Shown: one piece after another, positions 17,007-26,902 of the stretch
How the letters are laid out: every line of letters begins with the position of its first letter
Numbering within the stretch: the first letter of the stretch is position 1
Origin: an uncultured Chryseobacterium sp.
GTDB lineage: Bacteria; Bacteroidota; Bacteroidia; Flavobacteriales; Weeksellaceae
Length of the DNA: 64,000 bases
Direction of reading: 5' to 3'
NCBI GenBank assembly: GCA_913776245.1
Contig: CAJYLO010000026.1
Span: 62,001-126,000, forward strand
Made by a program: the position numbers and the translations under genes
The notes under the pieces: generated by a model
Told to the model about the DNA's origin: nothing
Databases searched by the model: none
The model's input: the letters and a program-made list of their open reading frames with translations, nothing else

Positions 17007-17429
17007 ATGATTTCAGATAGAGTATTTAAGTCACTAAAACATAAATATAAAGACTACGAAGTTTTTACGAAAGGGGAAGAATTAGAAAAGGGATACAAGC
17101 CTGATTTTGTTCTTTCCAAAACGAATAATTATGTTATTTTAGAATCTGAAAATTCCAGTAGTAGAAAAACTTTTGTAGGAGGCTTAATGAAAGCAAGTCA
17201 CTTTCTAAGATTTGAGAAAACCGGGATTCTGATTTTTGTAATTGTACCTAAAAAAAATACTCGAGCACAATCGATAGCTAGACATTTATTGAATTATTTT
17301 ACTTTCATTAAACCTTTGACTAATCTTAATAAAGTTTACGTTATTGAAGCTGAAAAATATTATTATCACAATGAAGTCCTTGAGATTCTTGAAAAAGATT
17401 TCATAAATTGTTGTTTTGAAGTAAAATAA
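17007..17429 (+). CDS. small PD-(D/E)XK-like putative nuclease
   Basis: 140 residues from ATG at 17007; a TTG at 16995 would add four residues. The sequence KPDFVLSKTNNYVILESEN (D33, E46 and E48) follows the order D-(x)n-E-x-E/K of PD-(D/E)XK nucleases, with the usual final lysine replaced by E or N. Later strands ILIFVIVPKKNTRAQSIARH and VYVIEAEKYYY agree with a restriction-endonuclease fold. It lies 80 bp after the ATPase gene and is probably its effector. Without the canonical lysine it may be an altered or inactive nuclease; this can only be judged from a structure. No obvious start signal problem is seen. Confidence 0.55.
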   Translation: MISDRVFKSLKHKYKDYEVFTKGEELEKGYKPDFVLSKTNNYVILESENSSSRKTFVGGLMKASHFLRFEKTGILIFVIVPKKNTRAQSIARHLLNYFTFIKPLTNLNKVYVIEAEKYYYHNEVLEILEKDFINCCFEVK

Positions 17430-17498
17430 TCTTCTGTGTTAGAAATTTATGTATACAATTACCCATTTTTAAACAATTGAAAAACTGATAATTTTGAA

Positions 17499-17864
17499 AT
17501 GAATAATACAATTCTAAATAGAAAAGCATACAAATATGCTTTGAAATTACAAATGAGGAAACAATATCCTGCAACAATAATTGGTGCTGGAAAATCATAT
17601 TTTAAAAAAATTGAACGATCTCAGCCAATTTCTCCTTTAATATTGACAAGTAAACTTAGAGAAAAATTAATTAGTATTGGAGATTTGTTTAGTAAGCAAA
17701 ATGGTAACTTTATTGGATGTTGCTCGGAAGTAAATGCTGCAAATTATGTGCTTTTAAAACTTCCTTATTTAAATTTAAACGAAATAATTTTCTCTCCTGC
17801 TATTAGACCTAGGACAATGCAAAAAATTCCAACTTGTAAAAATTGTCAAATAACATTCTCTTAA
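17499..17864 (+). CDS. YwqJ-like nucleotide/nucleic-acid deaminase domain protein
   Basis: 121 residues. Zinc-deaminase motifs are seen: C75-S-E77 inside IGCCSEVNAANYVL (a C-x-E in place of H-A-E) and C113-K-N-C116 inside IPTCKNCQITF. The order, spacing and C-terminal place of the CxxC fit the YwqJ-like branch of the cytidine-deaminase superfamily, known as C-terminal toxin domains of polymorphic toxins and as effectors in some defence systems. Here the domain stands alone: there is no signal peptide, RHS repeat or export domain. It lies 69 bp after the nuclease-like gene, and the next gene starts one base after its stop. The substrate is unknown. Catalytic glutamate and three zinc ligands are present, so it is probably active. 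Confidence 0.6.
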   Translation: MNNTILNRKAYKYALKLQMRKQYPATIIGAGKSYFKKIERSQPISPLILTSKLREKLISIGDLFSKQNGNFIGCCSEVNAANYVLLKLPYLNLNEIIFSPAIRPRTMQKIPTCKNCQITFS

Positions 17865-17865
17865 T

Positions 17866-18315
17866 ATGGCATATTCTGTAATTGAACAAAGAACCTTAGA
17901 CTTAAATATATTCTTTAAAGACGATAAAAAAATTATTCACTTAGCGTCAGCTGGAGGAGATTTACCAATAAATCTTCTCAATAGTGATGAATATAATGAG
18001 ACATTTTTTGAGGAATTAATCCAGTTAGAGCCAATATTTGAAATACAAATAAATCCTAACTTGATAGAAATTTTAGGTAATGATGAAAATCAAATTAATA
18101 TAGAACAATATATATATGACTTTGCAGAAATTGCAAAAAGAGGAATTTTTAGTTATGACAAAACTTTTTTATCAAATCCTGAGAGCAAAAAATATCATTT
18201 GGTAGCAATGCCCTTAAATCCTGACAAGTTAAACATTAATTCTGAAAAATTGATTAAAATAAATCAGATAGTTTCAACAAGCTTTGAGATACAAAATTTT
18301 GAATTCATAAAGTAA
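17866..18315 (+). CDS. partner protein of the deaminase, possible immunity protein
   Basis: 149 residues, no signal peptide, acidic (many D, E, N). I recognise no family. Its ATG follows the stop of the deaminase gene by one base, so the two are almost certainly translated together. Toxin-type deaminases are normally followed by a small acidic immunity protein, which fits in size and charge. Regions such as IIHLASAGGDLPINLL and LVAMPLNPDKLNI hint at an alpha/beta fold. An alternative is that it is a second subunit of the deaminase. It ends the AT-rich group, and a 479-bp gap follows. Confidence 0.5.
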   Translation: MAYSVIEQRTLDLNIFFKDDKKIIHLASAGGDLPINLLNSDEYNETFFEELIQLEPIFEIQINPNLIEILGNDENQINIEQYIYDFAEIAKRGIFSYDKTFLSNPESKKYHLVAMPLNPDKLNINSEKLIKINQIVSTSFEIQNFEFIK

Positions 18316-18794
18316 AATATTACAACTTTGAATATCTTAAGCGTGTCAATCATTCCATCCTGCTCAAAGGTAAACAAAAGCATTTATCTCCTGTATTTCA
18401 ATTTTATCATCCACTGCAAATCGATTTTATAAACAAAAATATTTTATCTATGTTTCATATTACCCATATCCAGCTATTTGACTTTTAATGATAAGATATT
18501 TATTACAGTTTTTATTTTTTGATTTATCGAAATCCTAAATAATAGATAAATACTATTTATTTTTAGTTGACTTTAAGTCGATTAAAAAAATCATGTAATC
18601 GGTTCAAAAATACACTAAAGATACTTAATGAGATATTAAACAGATAAGTATTTTTTGAATATATGCTAATGTTTTAAAAAGTTCATATTAGTTAGATATA
18701 ATTCTTAAAACTAACTATATTAAAATTTCAGCAAATAAAGAAAGTACTTCTATATATTTAACACAATTACTATATTTACTAAAAACTATTACGA
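18316..18794. other. 479-bp AT-rich regulatory gap upstream of the helicase operon
   Basis: No gene is seen. It must hold the promoter of the three-gene operon. Possible regulator sites are an 11-bp palindrome GACTTTAAGTC near 18572 and an inverted repeat TAGTTAG/CTAACTA (18689-18695 and 18711-18717). No consensus TAnnTTTG box was found with correct spacing. Confidence 0.4.
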
Positions 18795-21700
18795 ATGGAC
18801 GCCTTTAAAACTCATGAGAAAGTAATATCTGATTATAAGTCATATCTACAATCTTTTATAAATATTAAAGATCAAAGAATTTCAGATTTTGTCAATAATT
18901 CTACTTTAGTTGAAAATATTCTCCCTGAACCGCTTATACAATTTAATCCCTCTTTTGAAAGAGGTCAGTCTTTCGATGAGTTAATTCAGGAAAATACAAT
19001 ACATCCAAATTTGTCAAAAGCGCTGGGTTCATATAGGCTATACAGGCATCAGTCCGAAGCAATCCAAATAGGTGTTCAAGACCAAGGGTTCGTAGTAACT
19101 TCCGGTACAGGTTCAGGTAAATCTTTAACATTCCTGGCTACTATTTTCAATGATTTTTTTAAAAGGGGTAACGGAAAGGAAAAAGGTGTAAAAGCTATAT
19201 TGGTGTATCCAATGAATGCTCTAATAAATTCGCAAGAAGAGGAAATCAAAAAATATAAGATCAATTATTTAGAAAAATATGTAAGCCTTTCGGATATTGA
19301 CAGATCTAATAAAACCCTGGACGAAATTATTGATCATTTGGAAGGGCTTACCACCGAAAGGTTTCCCATAACATTTGCAAAATATACGGGACAGGAATCG
19401 AGTGTTGATAGAGATCGGGTAAAAAATGATGAACCCGATATTCTTTTGACCAATTATATGATGTTGGAATTAATAATGACCAGGCAGTCTGAAAACTGGT
19501 TAAGAGATTCAATGATTAAACATCTTAAATATCTAGTCTATGATGAGCTTCATACATATAGAGGCAGACAAGGTGCTGATGTTAGCTTTCTGAATAGGAG
19601 AATTCAGGCTCTTGTAATGAATAATTTAATTTTTATTGGTACGTCAGCCACAATGGCTTCTCACGGGTCTCCTGAAGAAAAAAAGAAAAAAGTGGCAGAA
19701 GTTGCCACACAAATATTTGGTAAAGAAATTTCATATGAATACGTCATTAATGAGTATCTTGAGCCATGTACACTTGCTAAACAAGTAAATCCTTCTCAAC
19801 TAGCCGATGCAGTGAGAAAAGGAATCAGTATAGAAGATTCAGAGGAAGAATTCATTAATAATGATTTAGCTAATTGGTTGGAAATGAATGTTGCGCTTCG
19901 GTACAACCAAGATATAATAGAAAGAGGAAAGCCACTGCGTATAGATCAAGTCACTAATCAAATTGCTGAAACAGTTACTTCGTTGTCACGAGATAAGATT
20001 CGAAACACAGTTATTGACCTATTAAAATGGGCAGAGCGGATCAATGAAGATAATAGACAAAAGGGAACTCGCAAATCATTTCTTCCTTTCCGTTTTCATC
20101 AATTTATTTCTCAGACCGGATCTATATCGGTAACGCTAGAACCGAGAAATACACGCTATATAACTTCATCAGATGAGCCGTTCGTTAAGATTGAAAATAA
20201 AGAGAGAAAACTATATCCATTATTATTTTCCAGATATTCCGGTTACGAGTTTTTAACTGTTGAGTTAGACATTGATAATGCAGAAATTTTACCCATCACT
20301 TCTATTAAAGACTTTAAAAATAAAAAGAAAGACGATGTTAATCAAAAGAGTCCGGATATAAGAGATTTCAGATATGGGTACATTGTATTGGATGAAGGTG
20401 AAGAATTTTGGAAAGAAGATTTCAAAGATTTAGTTCCTCGTGAATGGTGGAATAAGGCAGAAACAGCTTTACTGCCATACTACCAAATGTTAATGCCGCA
20501 TACGTTATATTTTAATAGTGAAGGACAGTTTTCTTTTGAACCTAAATTTCAGATTAAAGGATATTTTATTCCTAGTCCATTAATATTAGATCCTACATGC
20601 TCAATCGTTTATGAAGATAGCCGTTTAAAAGACTCTACGAAGCTAGCTAGACTAGGTTCTGAGGGACGCAGTACAGCTACTTCAATTCTTTCTATGTCCG
20701 TAATAAGAAGTTTATCAGATGAAAAGTTAGCGGATCAGAAGTTATTAAGTTTTACAGACAACAGACAGGATGCATCATTACAGGCTGGCCATTTTAATGA
20801 CTTTTATAATACGGTTCGTTTTAGAGCCGGTTTACTTAAATCAATAAAGCATAAAGGCGGATCAATAGAAGTACATGAATTGGCAGAAGAGTTATTAAAG
20901 GCATTGAATTTAAGAGAAGTAGAATATGCTAGAAACCCTTCAGAAGATGAAGATTTTGGTAATGACAGGAATAAAGATGCTATTAAATACCTTTTGTTAT
21001 ACCGCGCATTTCAAGACCTTAAAAGAGGATGGCGTTATATTTTACCCAATTTAGAACAAGTGGGATTGATTAAAATTGAATATAAAAAACTTGAAAAGTT
21101 AGCTAATGTTCAGGAGAAATTTAAAGACATAGAATTTCTTGAAGAATTAACTGCTGCAAAAAGGTATGAGATTTTAAAAAATATACTTGACTATTTTAGA
21201 ACAAACTTTGCTATAGATCATCGTTTTTTTGATAATGTCGCTAATATTGAAACATTGATAAAGGATTTATTAGATGTAGATAAGCCGTGGTCACTGGGTA
21301 TAGAAGAAAAATTAGATAAACCTCGAGTAATGGTTGTAGGTTCTATCAAACCTAAAGTAAAAGGAATTTTTGATGCATCTATTGGTGTTCGTTCAAGTTT
21401 AGGTAAATATTTGAATCGTGAACGAATCGAATCCGGTCTAGCAAAATTAAAGAAAGACGAATATGAGTTGTGGATCAAAGATATTCTGAAGGTATTATGC
21501 GAAACAAATTTTATAAGAAAGACAAATGATAAACGTTTGCCAAATCAAAATCTTTATAAATTGATTGTCGATAATATTACTTGGATACACAATGATGATG
21601 GTATCGTAGAAATTGATAAAACAAGGCTTAATTATCAAAACGAATTACTCGAAATTCAACCAAATCCATATTTTAAAAAATTGTATCAATTTGACTTTAG

Positions 21701-24023
21701 TCAATTCAAAAAAGAGTTGATTGCTAAAGAACACACTGGTCAAATTGGTGCACAGGAAAGAATTAATCGTGAGGATGCTTTTAGAAAAGGAGAAATATCC
21801 ACTTTATACTGTTCTCCTACTATGGAATTAGGCATTGATATTGCCAATTTAAATATTGTACATATGCGAAATGTGCCTCCAAACGCTGCAAACTATGCTC
21901 AAAGAAGTGGACGTGCGGGAAGAGGTGGACAGACCGCATTGGTTTTTACGTATTGTTCCACGATGTCTCCTCACGATGTCAATTATTTTAATAATTCCTC
22001 AGAAATGGTTGCTGGCATTGTACAACCGCCCAGGATTGATTTGATTAATGAGGAATTAATCGTTTCACATCTCAATGCTTTTCTTCTGATGAAGCTTGAA
22101 ATTAAAGAACTAAAAACTTCAGCAGCAGACGTATTAGATTTATCTGATGAAAGAAATGTATTCTTAAAGAATGATATATTGGAAAGAATAGAACATCTTG
22201 TTTCTATTATGAAAAAAGAATTATTGCTGGAATTTGAAAAGATAGCATATTCTTTACTGCCGGAGCTTGATAAAACCGTCTGGTTTACACAATTATGGAT
22301 TTTGGACAAAATTGAGAAATTCCCAGCCCATTTTGACTCTTCATTCAAGCGTTGGATCAAAATGTTTCAAAACGCTTGCATGCTTAGAAATAATGCACAA
22401 GCAATTTTGGACAATCATACCTATAAATCAGATAGTACAGAGCGAAAAGAAGCAGCCAAACAAGAACGATTTGCCAGAAAACAAATAGCTTTACTAAAAA
22501 ATGAAGAGCAGCAGAGTTCAAGTAATTCTGAGTTTTATGTATTTCGTTATTTGGCTGCAGAAGGTTTTTTACCTGGTTACAATTTCACTCGTCTTCCAGT
22601 TCGAGCTGTACTAGGGAAAAGCTATCAAGATGATGTAGAAGTTATTTCAAGACCTCGCGCTTTGGCTTTATCCGAATTCGGCCCATTAAACACAGTTTAT
22701 CATTCTGGTAATAAATTTAGGCTTAATAGAATGATGGTTTCAGACATAGAGCATAACTTACAAAAAATAAAGGTTTCCAGCAAGACTGGTTACGCTTTCA
22801 TGAATGAAGAAATTGATTTGGCTAATATTGATCCAATTAATAGAAAGTCCCTTGTAGGAGATGCTATGGAGTTATATACAAAAGTCATAGAGTTATCAGA
22901 ATGCGAAGGTATTCCTTTACAGAAAATCTCTTGTATTGAAGAAGAAAGAAGTCGTTCCGGTTATGAAGTTGCATCATATTTTAATTTCCCTCATGGAATA
23001 GAAAATACAGAATCAGTCGTTTTAAAAAAAGGTGGTGAAAAGCTATTACAATTATATTTTAGTAAAACAGCAAGCCTTATTAAGCTTAATAAAAAAGCAA
23101 GAAGATCACAACAATCAGGCTTCAAGATCGATCAAAGAAATGGTGTTTGGATACAAGAGAGAAATCTAAACAACAATCAAGAGCTAATTGATAATACCAA
23201 GGAAATAATGCTTTTTACCAAAGATACTGCTGATGTTCTATATATTCAGCCCCTCGGTAATATTGGAACAACACCTGATCAGGTTGTGTCTCTTAGCTAT
23301 GCTTTAAAAAGAGGGATAGAAAAATTATTTCTTGTAGAAGAAAGCGAAATGGCTGTTAGTGTAATGGGAGATAAAGAAAAACCTAATATTCTTATCCACG
23401 AAGCATCGGAAGGCTCCCTTGGTATTCTTTCACAATTAATGGATCCTCCCAAAATGAAAGAATGGTTTAAAATTAGCTATGAGGTCCTTCATTTTGACTT
23501 AGAAACCAGAGAGGAAACCGAACAAGGTAAAAAACTGCCTCACGCAACTTATCAAGATTTATTAAGCTATTATAATCAAATTTATCATCAACAACTGAAC
23601 CGACATATTATCAAAGAAGTTTTAGAATATTTAATTGATTGTGATATTGAAATTGTTCAGGGAGGTAAAAATGATCGGGAAGAACAATATCGTTATTTAC
23701 TAGAAGCATATGATAAGAGTAGCAGTACAGAGCTGAAGCTCATAAGGCATCTATATGAAAATGGATATTCACTTCCCGATCGGGCACAGGTAAATCTGGA
23801 TAGCTATTATATAAATGCAGATTTTGTGTACAAGACCAGTTCTGGATTTACATTAATATTCTGTGATGGTACTGTACATGACCTTGAAGAAGTTAAAAAA
23901 CGTGATCAAATGATTGATCAGATACTAAAAGAGGGATCACACGATGTTGTACGATGGCACTACACCGAATCTTTGGAAGATTTGATCAAAAGACGTAAAG
24001 ATATTTTTAGAAAAGTACAATAA
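18795..24023 (+). CDS. giant DUF1998-type helicase with C-terminal nuclease-like domain (DrmA/DruE-like)
   Basis: 1742 residues. Helicase motifs: Q-motif YRLYRHQSEAI (about 80-90), Walker A TSGTGSGKS (about 102-110), DELH box VYDELHTYRGRQGAD (about 249), GTSATM, then MELGIDIANLNIVHMRNVPP and QRSGRAGRGGQ (about 1035-1046). The C-terminal third resembles DUF1998: ILIHEASEGSLGILSQL, FDL, then LLSYYNQIYHQQLNRHII, where the cysteines usual in this block are replaced. The last 70 residues (ADFVYKTSSGFTLIFCDG, then HDLEEVKKRDQMIDQIL and VVRWHYTES) look like a Vsr/DUF559-type endonuclease fold. Such helicases are DrmA of DISARM (usually with a separate DrmB) or DruE of Druantia. It is the first gene of the operon; the next starts 39 bp later. 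Confidence 0.8.
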   Translation: MDAFKTHEKVISDYKSYLQSFINIKDQRISDFVNNSTLVENILPEPLIQFNPSFERGQSFDELIQENTIHPNLSKALGSYRLYRHQSEAIQIGVQDQGFVVTSGTGSGKSLTFLATIFNDFFKRGNGKEKGVKAILVYPMNALINSQEEEIKKYKINYLEKYVSLSDIDRSNKTLDEIIDHLEGLTTERFPITFAKYTGQESSVDRDRVKNDEPDILLTNYMMLELIMTRQSENWLRDSMIKHLKYLVYDELHTYRGRQGADVSFLNRRIQALVMNNLIFIGTSATMASHGSPEEKKKKVAEVATQIFGKEISYEYVINEYLEPCTLAKQVNPSQLADAVRKGISIEDSEEEFINNDLANWLEMNVALRYNQDIIERGKPLRIDQVTNQIAETVTSLSRDKIRNTVIDLLKWAERINEDNRQKGTRKSFLPFRFHQFISQTGSISVTLEPRNTRYITSSDEPFVKIENKERKLYPLLFSRYSGYEFLTVELDIDNAEILPITSIKDFKNKKKDDVNQKSPDIRDFRYGYIVLDEGEEFWKEDFKDLVPREWWNKAETALLPYYQMLMPHTLYFNSEGQFSFEPKFQIKGYFIPSPLILDPTCSIVYEDSRLKDSTKLARLGSEGRSTATSILSMSVIRSLSDEKLADQKLLSFTDNRQDASLQAGHFNDFYNTVRFRAGLLKSIKHKGGSIEVHELAEELLKALNLREVEYARNPSEDEDFGNDRNKDAIKYLLLYRAFQDLKRGWRYILPNLEQVGLIKIEYKKLEKLANVQEKFKDIEFLEELTAAKRYEILKNILDYFRTNFAIDHRFFDNVANIETLIKDLLDVDKPWSLGIEEKLDKPRVMVVGSIKPKVKGIFDASIGVRSSLGKYLNRERIESGLAKLKKDEYELWIKDILKVLCETNFIRKTNDKRLPNQNLYKLIVDNITWIHNDDGIVEIDKTRLNYQNELLEIQPNPYFKKLYQFDFSQFKKELIAKEHTGQIGAQERINREDAFRKGEISTLYCSPTMELGIDIANLNIVHMRNVPPNAANYAQRSGRAGRGGQTALVFTYCSTMSPHDVNYFNNSSEMVAGIVQPPRIDLINEELIVSHLNAFLLMKLEIKELKTSAADVLDLSDERNVFLKNDILERIEHLVSIMKKELLLEFEKIAYSLLPELDKTVWFTQLWILDKIEKFPAHFDSSFKRWIKMFQNACMLRNNAQAILDNHTYKSDSTERKEAAKQERFARKQIALLKNEEQQSSSNSEFYVFRYLAAEGFLPGYNFTRLPVRAVLGKSYQDDVEVISRPRALALSEFGPLNTVYHSGNKFRLNRMMVSDIEHNLQKIKVSSKTGYAFMNEEIDLANIDPINRKSLVGDAMELYTKVIELSECEGIPLQKISCIEEERSRSGYEVASYFNFPHGIENTESVVLKKGGEKLLQLYFSKTASLIKLNKKARRSQQSGFKIDQRNGVWIQERNLNNNQELIDNTKEIMLFTKDTADVLYIQPLGNIGTTPDQVVSLSYALKRGIEKLFLVEESEMAVSVMGDKEKPNILIHEASEGSLGILSQLMDPPKMKEWFKISYEVLHFDLETREETEQGKKLPHATYQDLLSYYNQIYHQQLNRHIIKEVLEYLIDCDIEIVQGGKNDREEQYRYLLEAYDKSSSTELKLIRHLYENGYSLPDRAQVNLDSYYINADFVYKTSSGFTLIFCDGTVHDLEEVKKRDQMIDQILKEGSHDVVRWHYTESLEDLIKRRKDIFRKVQ

Positions 24024-24062
24024 CCTTTTATAAAGTAAACAGGTTTAGAACATAGATATAAA

Positions 24063-26900
24063 ATGAATAATAAATATAGTCCTGGCAATTTAGTACGATA
24101 TAGAAATCGCGACTGGATGGTACTCCCTTCTAATGAAGAAAATATTCTTTTAGTTAAACCACTTGGAGGTTCCGATGAGGAAACAACAGGTATTTTTATG
24201 CCATTAGCAAAAGATATAGAGACAGTAGAAAAAGCCTCTTTTAAAGAACCTACACCGAATCAAATTGGGAATTTTGAAACGGCAAAACTTCTGTATAATG
24301 CCTCCCGACTTTCTTTAAGAAATGCCGCAGGTCCATTTAGGAGTATGGGCAAGCTATCCTTTAGACCTAGGTCATATCAGGTCGTTCCTTTAGTAATGGC
24401 ATTAAAACAGGATGTTACCCGATTGTTGATTGCTGATGATGTAGGTATTGGAAAGACTATTGAGGCTTTACTCATTATAAAAGAACTGATTGAAAGAGGT
24501 GAAATCAAAAAATTCGCAGTGATTTGCCCGCCTCATTTATGTGAACAATGGCAGCAAGAATTGAAGGATAAGTTGGATATTGATGCAGAAATTATCCGTT
24601 CCAGTACAGCATCCCGCTTAGATCGTATGGTGCCTGATGATCGATCGGTCTTTTACCATGTCCCATATCAGGTAATTTCGGTTGATTATATAAAAACAGA
24701 TAAACGCAGAGGAATCTTTTTAAATGACTGCCCTGAATTGGTTGTTGTGGACGAAGCGCATACCTGTGCCTTACCTAAAGGAGCGTCGTCAAAAAATCAA
24801 CAACAACGATATAACCTAATTTACGATATTGCTGCAAATAAAAATCGACATTTAGTATTACTCACAGCTACACCTCATAGTGGTAAGGATGAAGAATTTC
24901 TTTCTCTTTTAGGCTTATTAAATCCAGCTTTCCGACAACTGAATTTTGAACAATTGGAGCAAGCTGACAGACGAAAAATTGCACAATATTTTATACAGCG
25001 TAAGCGTGAAAATATTCGTAGATGGCTGAATGAAGACACGTTGTTTCCTGAAAGAGATTCTAAAGAGGTCGCTTTCACGTTATCAGAAGACACTAAAGCT
25101 TTTTATAATCAACTTGTTGCATTTGCAAGAGGGATTTCAGATGTAGAAACAGATAATGAAAATACAAGACTTTTGCGTTCTTGGGCGGCAATTGCTTTAA
25201 TTAAAGGAGCTATGTCAAGTCCAGCTATGGCTCAAGAAATGTTGTCAAATCGCCATGCAAAACTGACTTTAGAGGAAGAGCTTACTGAAATTAATACAGA
25301 TGCTGTTGAAAATACTTTATTTGAAGAAAATGATTTTGGAGTAGATTTTTCAAGATCAGATTTATTAAATGCGGTTGACTATAGGGCTGTTGAATTGGAA
25401 GGTCTTACTAAATTATTAAAACAAGCAGAGTTTCTAAATGAAAATACAGAAGCAGATCTTAAAATAAAACATACTATTGATCTGATAAGAAAATGGCTAA
25501 AAGAAGGCTTCCAGCCAATTATTTTCTGTCATTATATTGCAACAGCAAAATATGTGGAAGAGAAACTAAAAGAATTTCTTCCTAAAAATGTATTAGTACA
25601 GGCGATTACTTCTGAACTAGCGGATGAGCAGCGTAAAGAAGAAATTGGAAGAATGGGTGAACAGGAAAAAAGAGTGCTTGTAGCTACAGATTGTTTAAGT
25701 GAAGGGATCAATTTGCAAGACCATTTCAATGCAGTATTGCACTATGACCTTCCCTGGAACCCCAATCGAATTGAACAGCGGGAAGGTAGGGTTGATCGTT
25801 TTGGACAAGCTTCCAAGGATATTAAAACCTATATGCTTTATGGAGAAAATAATCCAATGGATAAGTTTATTCTGGAAGTATTAATTCGTAAAGTGCGCGA
25901 AATTCAAAAAAGTATTGGAGTTACTATTCCTATTGGCGAAAATAATAAGTCGTTAATGACAGAGCTTACCCAAAAGATTTTGAAAACTTCATCGGAGACG
26001 GAACAATTAACACTTTTTGCCGAAGACAAAATAAGAATTGATAACGAGTTGGAAATGGCCCGTAAAAAAGGAGAAAACTTACGCTCTATTTTTGCTCAAG
26101 AATCTGTAGATGCTGAAGCAATAAAAAAAGATCTGCAAGAAGTAGATGAAGCTATTGGTGATCCAAAAGTTGTGGAAAATTTTACTGTATTTGCCTTGCA
26201 ATCATTAGGAGCATCTGTAACATCAGATTTTGATGGGTATAAAGTACAAACAATAAATCTTCCAAAACATCTCCAAGTTTCGTTACTTTCTAAAACAGAA
26301 CAATCAAAAGGAAAAACAGAAGTTAAAATTGCTTTTAATTCTCCCACTCCAAAAGGCTATCAATATATTGGACGAAATCATCGTTTTGTCGAGCAACTCT
26401 GTCATTATATAGTAAGTAATGCATTTGAGGAAAAAGGTAATTCTTATGGTTTAGCAAGAACTAGTGTGATACAAACTGAAAGCGTCCAAAGTAAAACAAC
26501 ATTAGTTATGTTTAGGGTTAGAAATGTAGTCAAAGAAGTCCGTTCTAAAAATGAATCCGTAGCAGAAGAAATGTATCTGTGGGGATACAGAGAAAATGGG
26601 AATATCTTACAAGATATTGATTTTGAAACATCTAATAAGTTGCTGAATGAATCTATTCCTTTAAGTAATATGTCTATTGAACAACAACAGCAAATTTTAA
26701 CGATAGAGCTAAATTCTTTTGAAAATAAGAAAGATGCATTTATAGGAATTGCCACGCAACGTGCAGATAGATTGGTAGAAGCGCACGGAAGATTTAAAAC
26801 TTTGATTGGTGGACGTAGTTACGAAAAATCTACTCCGGTACTTCCACCCGATGTTATGGGGGTTTATATCCTCTTGCCAAAACCTAAATCTCTTTTTTAA
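24063..26900 (+). CDS. SNF2-family helicase, DrmD-like
   Basis: 945 residues. After an N-terminal beta-rich domain (GNLVRYRNRDWMVLPSNEEN), the ATPase core shows Walker A IADDVGIGKTIEA (about 122-134), DEAH box VVVDEAHTC (about 226), LLTATPHSG (about 266), and the C-terminal lobe with VATDCLSEGINLQ and QREGRVDRFGQ (about 571). The order is that of SNF2-like translocases, and length and N-terminus fit DrmD of class 1 DISARM. It presumably moves along DNA to license or restrict it together with the helicase upstream and the methylase downstream, which begins two bases after this stop. Sequence similarity to DrmD is judged from memory. Confidence 0.8.
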   Translation: MNNKYSPGNLVRYRNRDWMVLPSNEENILLVKPLGGSDEETTGIFMPLAKDIETVEKASFKEPTPNQIGNFETAKLLYNASRLSLRNAAGPFRSMGKLSFRPRSYQVVPLVMALKQDVTRLLIADDVGIGKTIEALLIIKELIERGEIKKFAVICPPHLCEQWQQELKDKLDIDAEIIRSSTASRLDRMVPDDRSVFYHVPYQVISVDYIKTDKRRGIFLNDCPELVVVDEAHTCALPKGASSKNQQQRYNLIYDIAANKNRHLVLLTATPHSGKDEEFLSLLGLLNPAFRQLNFEQLEQADRRKIAQYFIQRKRENIRRWLNEDTLFPERDSKEVAFTLSEDTKAFYNQLVAFARGISDVETDNENTRLLRSWAAIALIKGAMSSPAMAQEMLSNRHAKLTLEEELTEINTDAVENTLFEENDFGVDFSRSDLLNAVDYRAVELEGLTKLLKQAEFLNENTEADLKIKHTIDLIRKWLKEGFQPIIFCHYIATAKYVEEKLKEFLPKNVLVQAITSELADEQRKEEIGRMGEQEKRVLVATDCLSEGINLQDHFNAVLHYDLPWNPNRIEQREGRVDRFGQASKDIKTYMLYGENNPMDKFILEVLIRKVREIQKSIGVTIPIGENNKSLMTELTQKILKTSSETEQLTLFAEDKIRIDNELEMARKKGENLRSIFAQESVDAEAIKKDLQEVDEAIGDPKVVENFTVFALQSLGASVTSDFDGYKVQTINLPKHLQVSLLSKTEQSKGKTEVKIAFNSPTPKGYQYIGRNHRFVEQLCHYIVSNAFEEKGNSYGLARTSVIQTESVQSKTTLVMFRVRNVVKEVRSKNESVAEEMYLWGYRENGNILQDIDFETSNKLLNESIPLSNMSIEQQQQILTIELNSFENKKDAFIGIATQRADRLVEAHGRFKTLIGGRSYEKSTPVLPPDVMGVYILLPKPKSLF

Positions 26901-26902
26901 CT

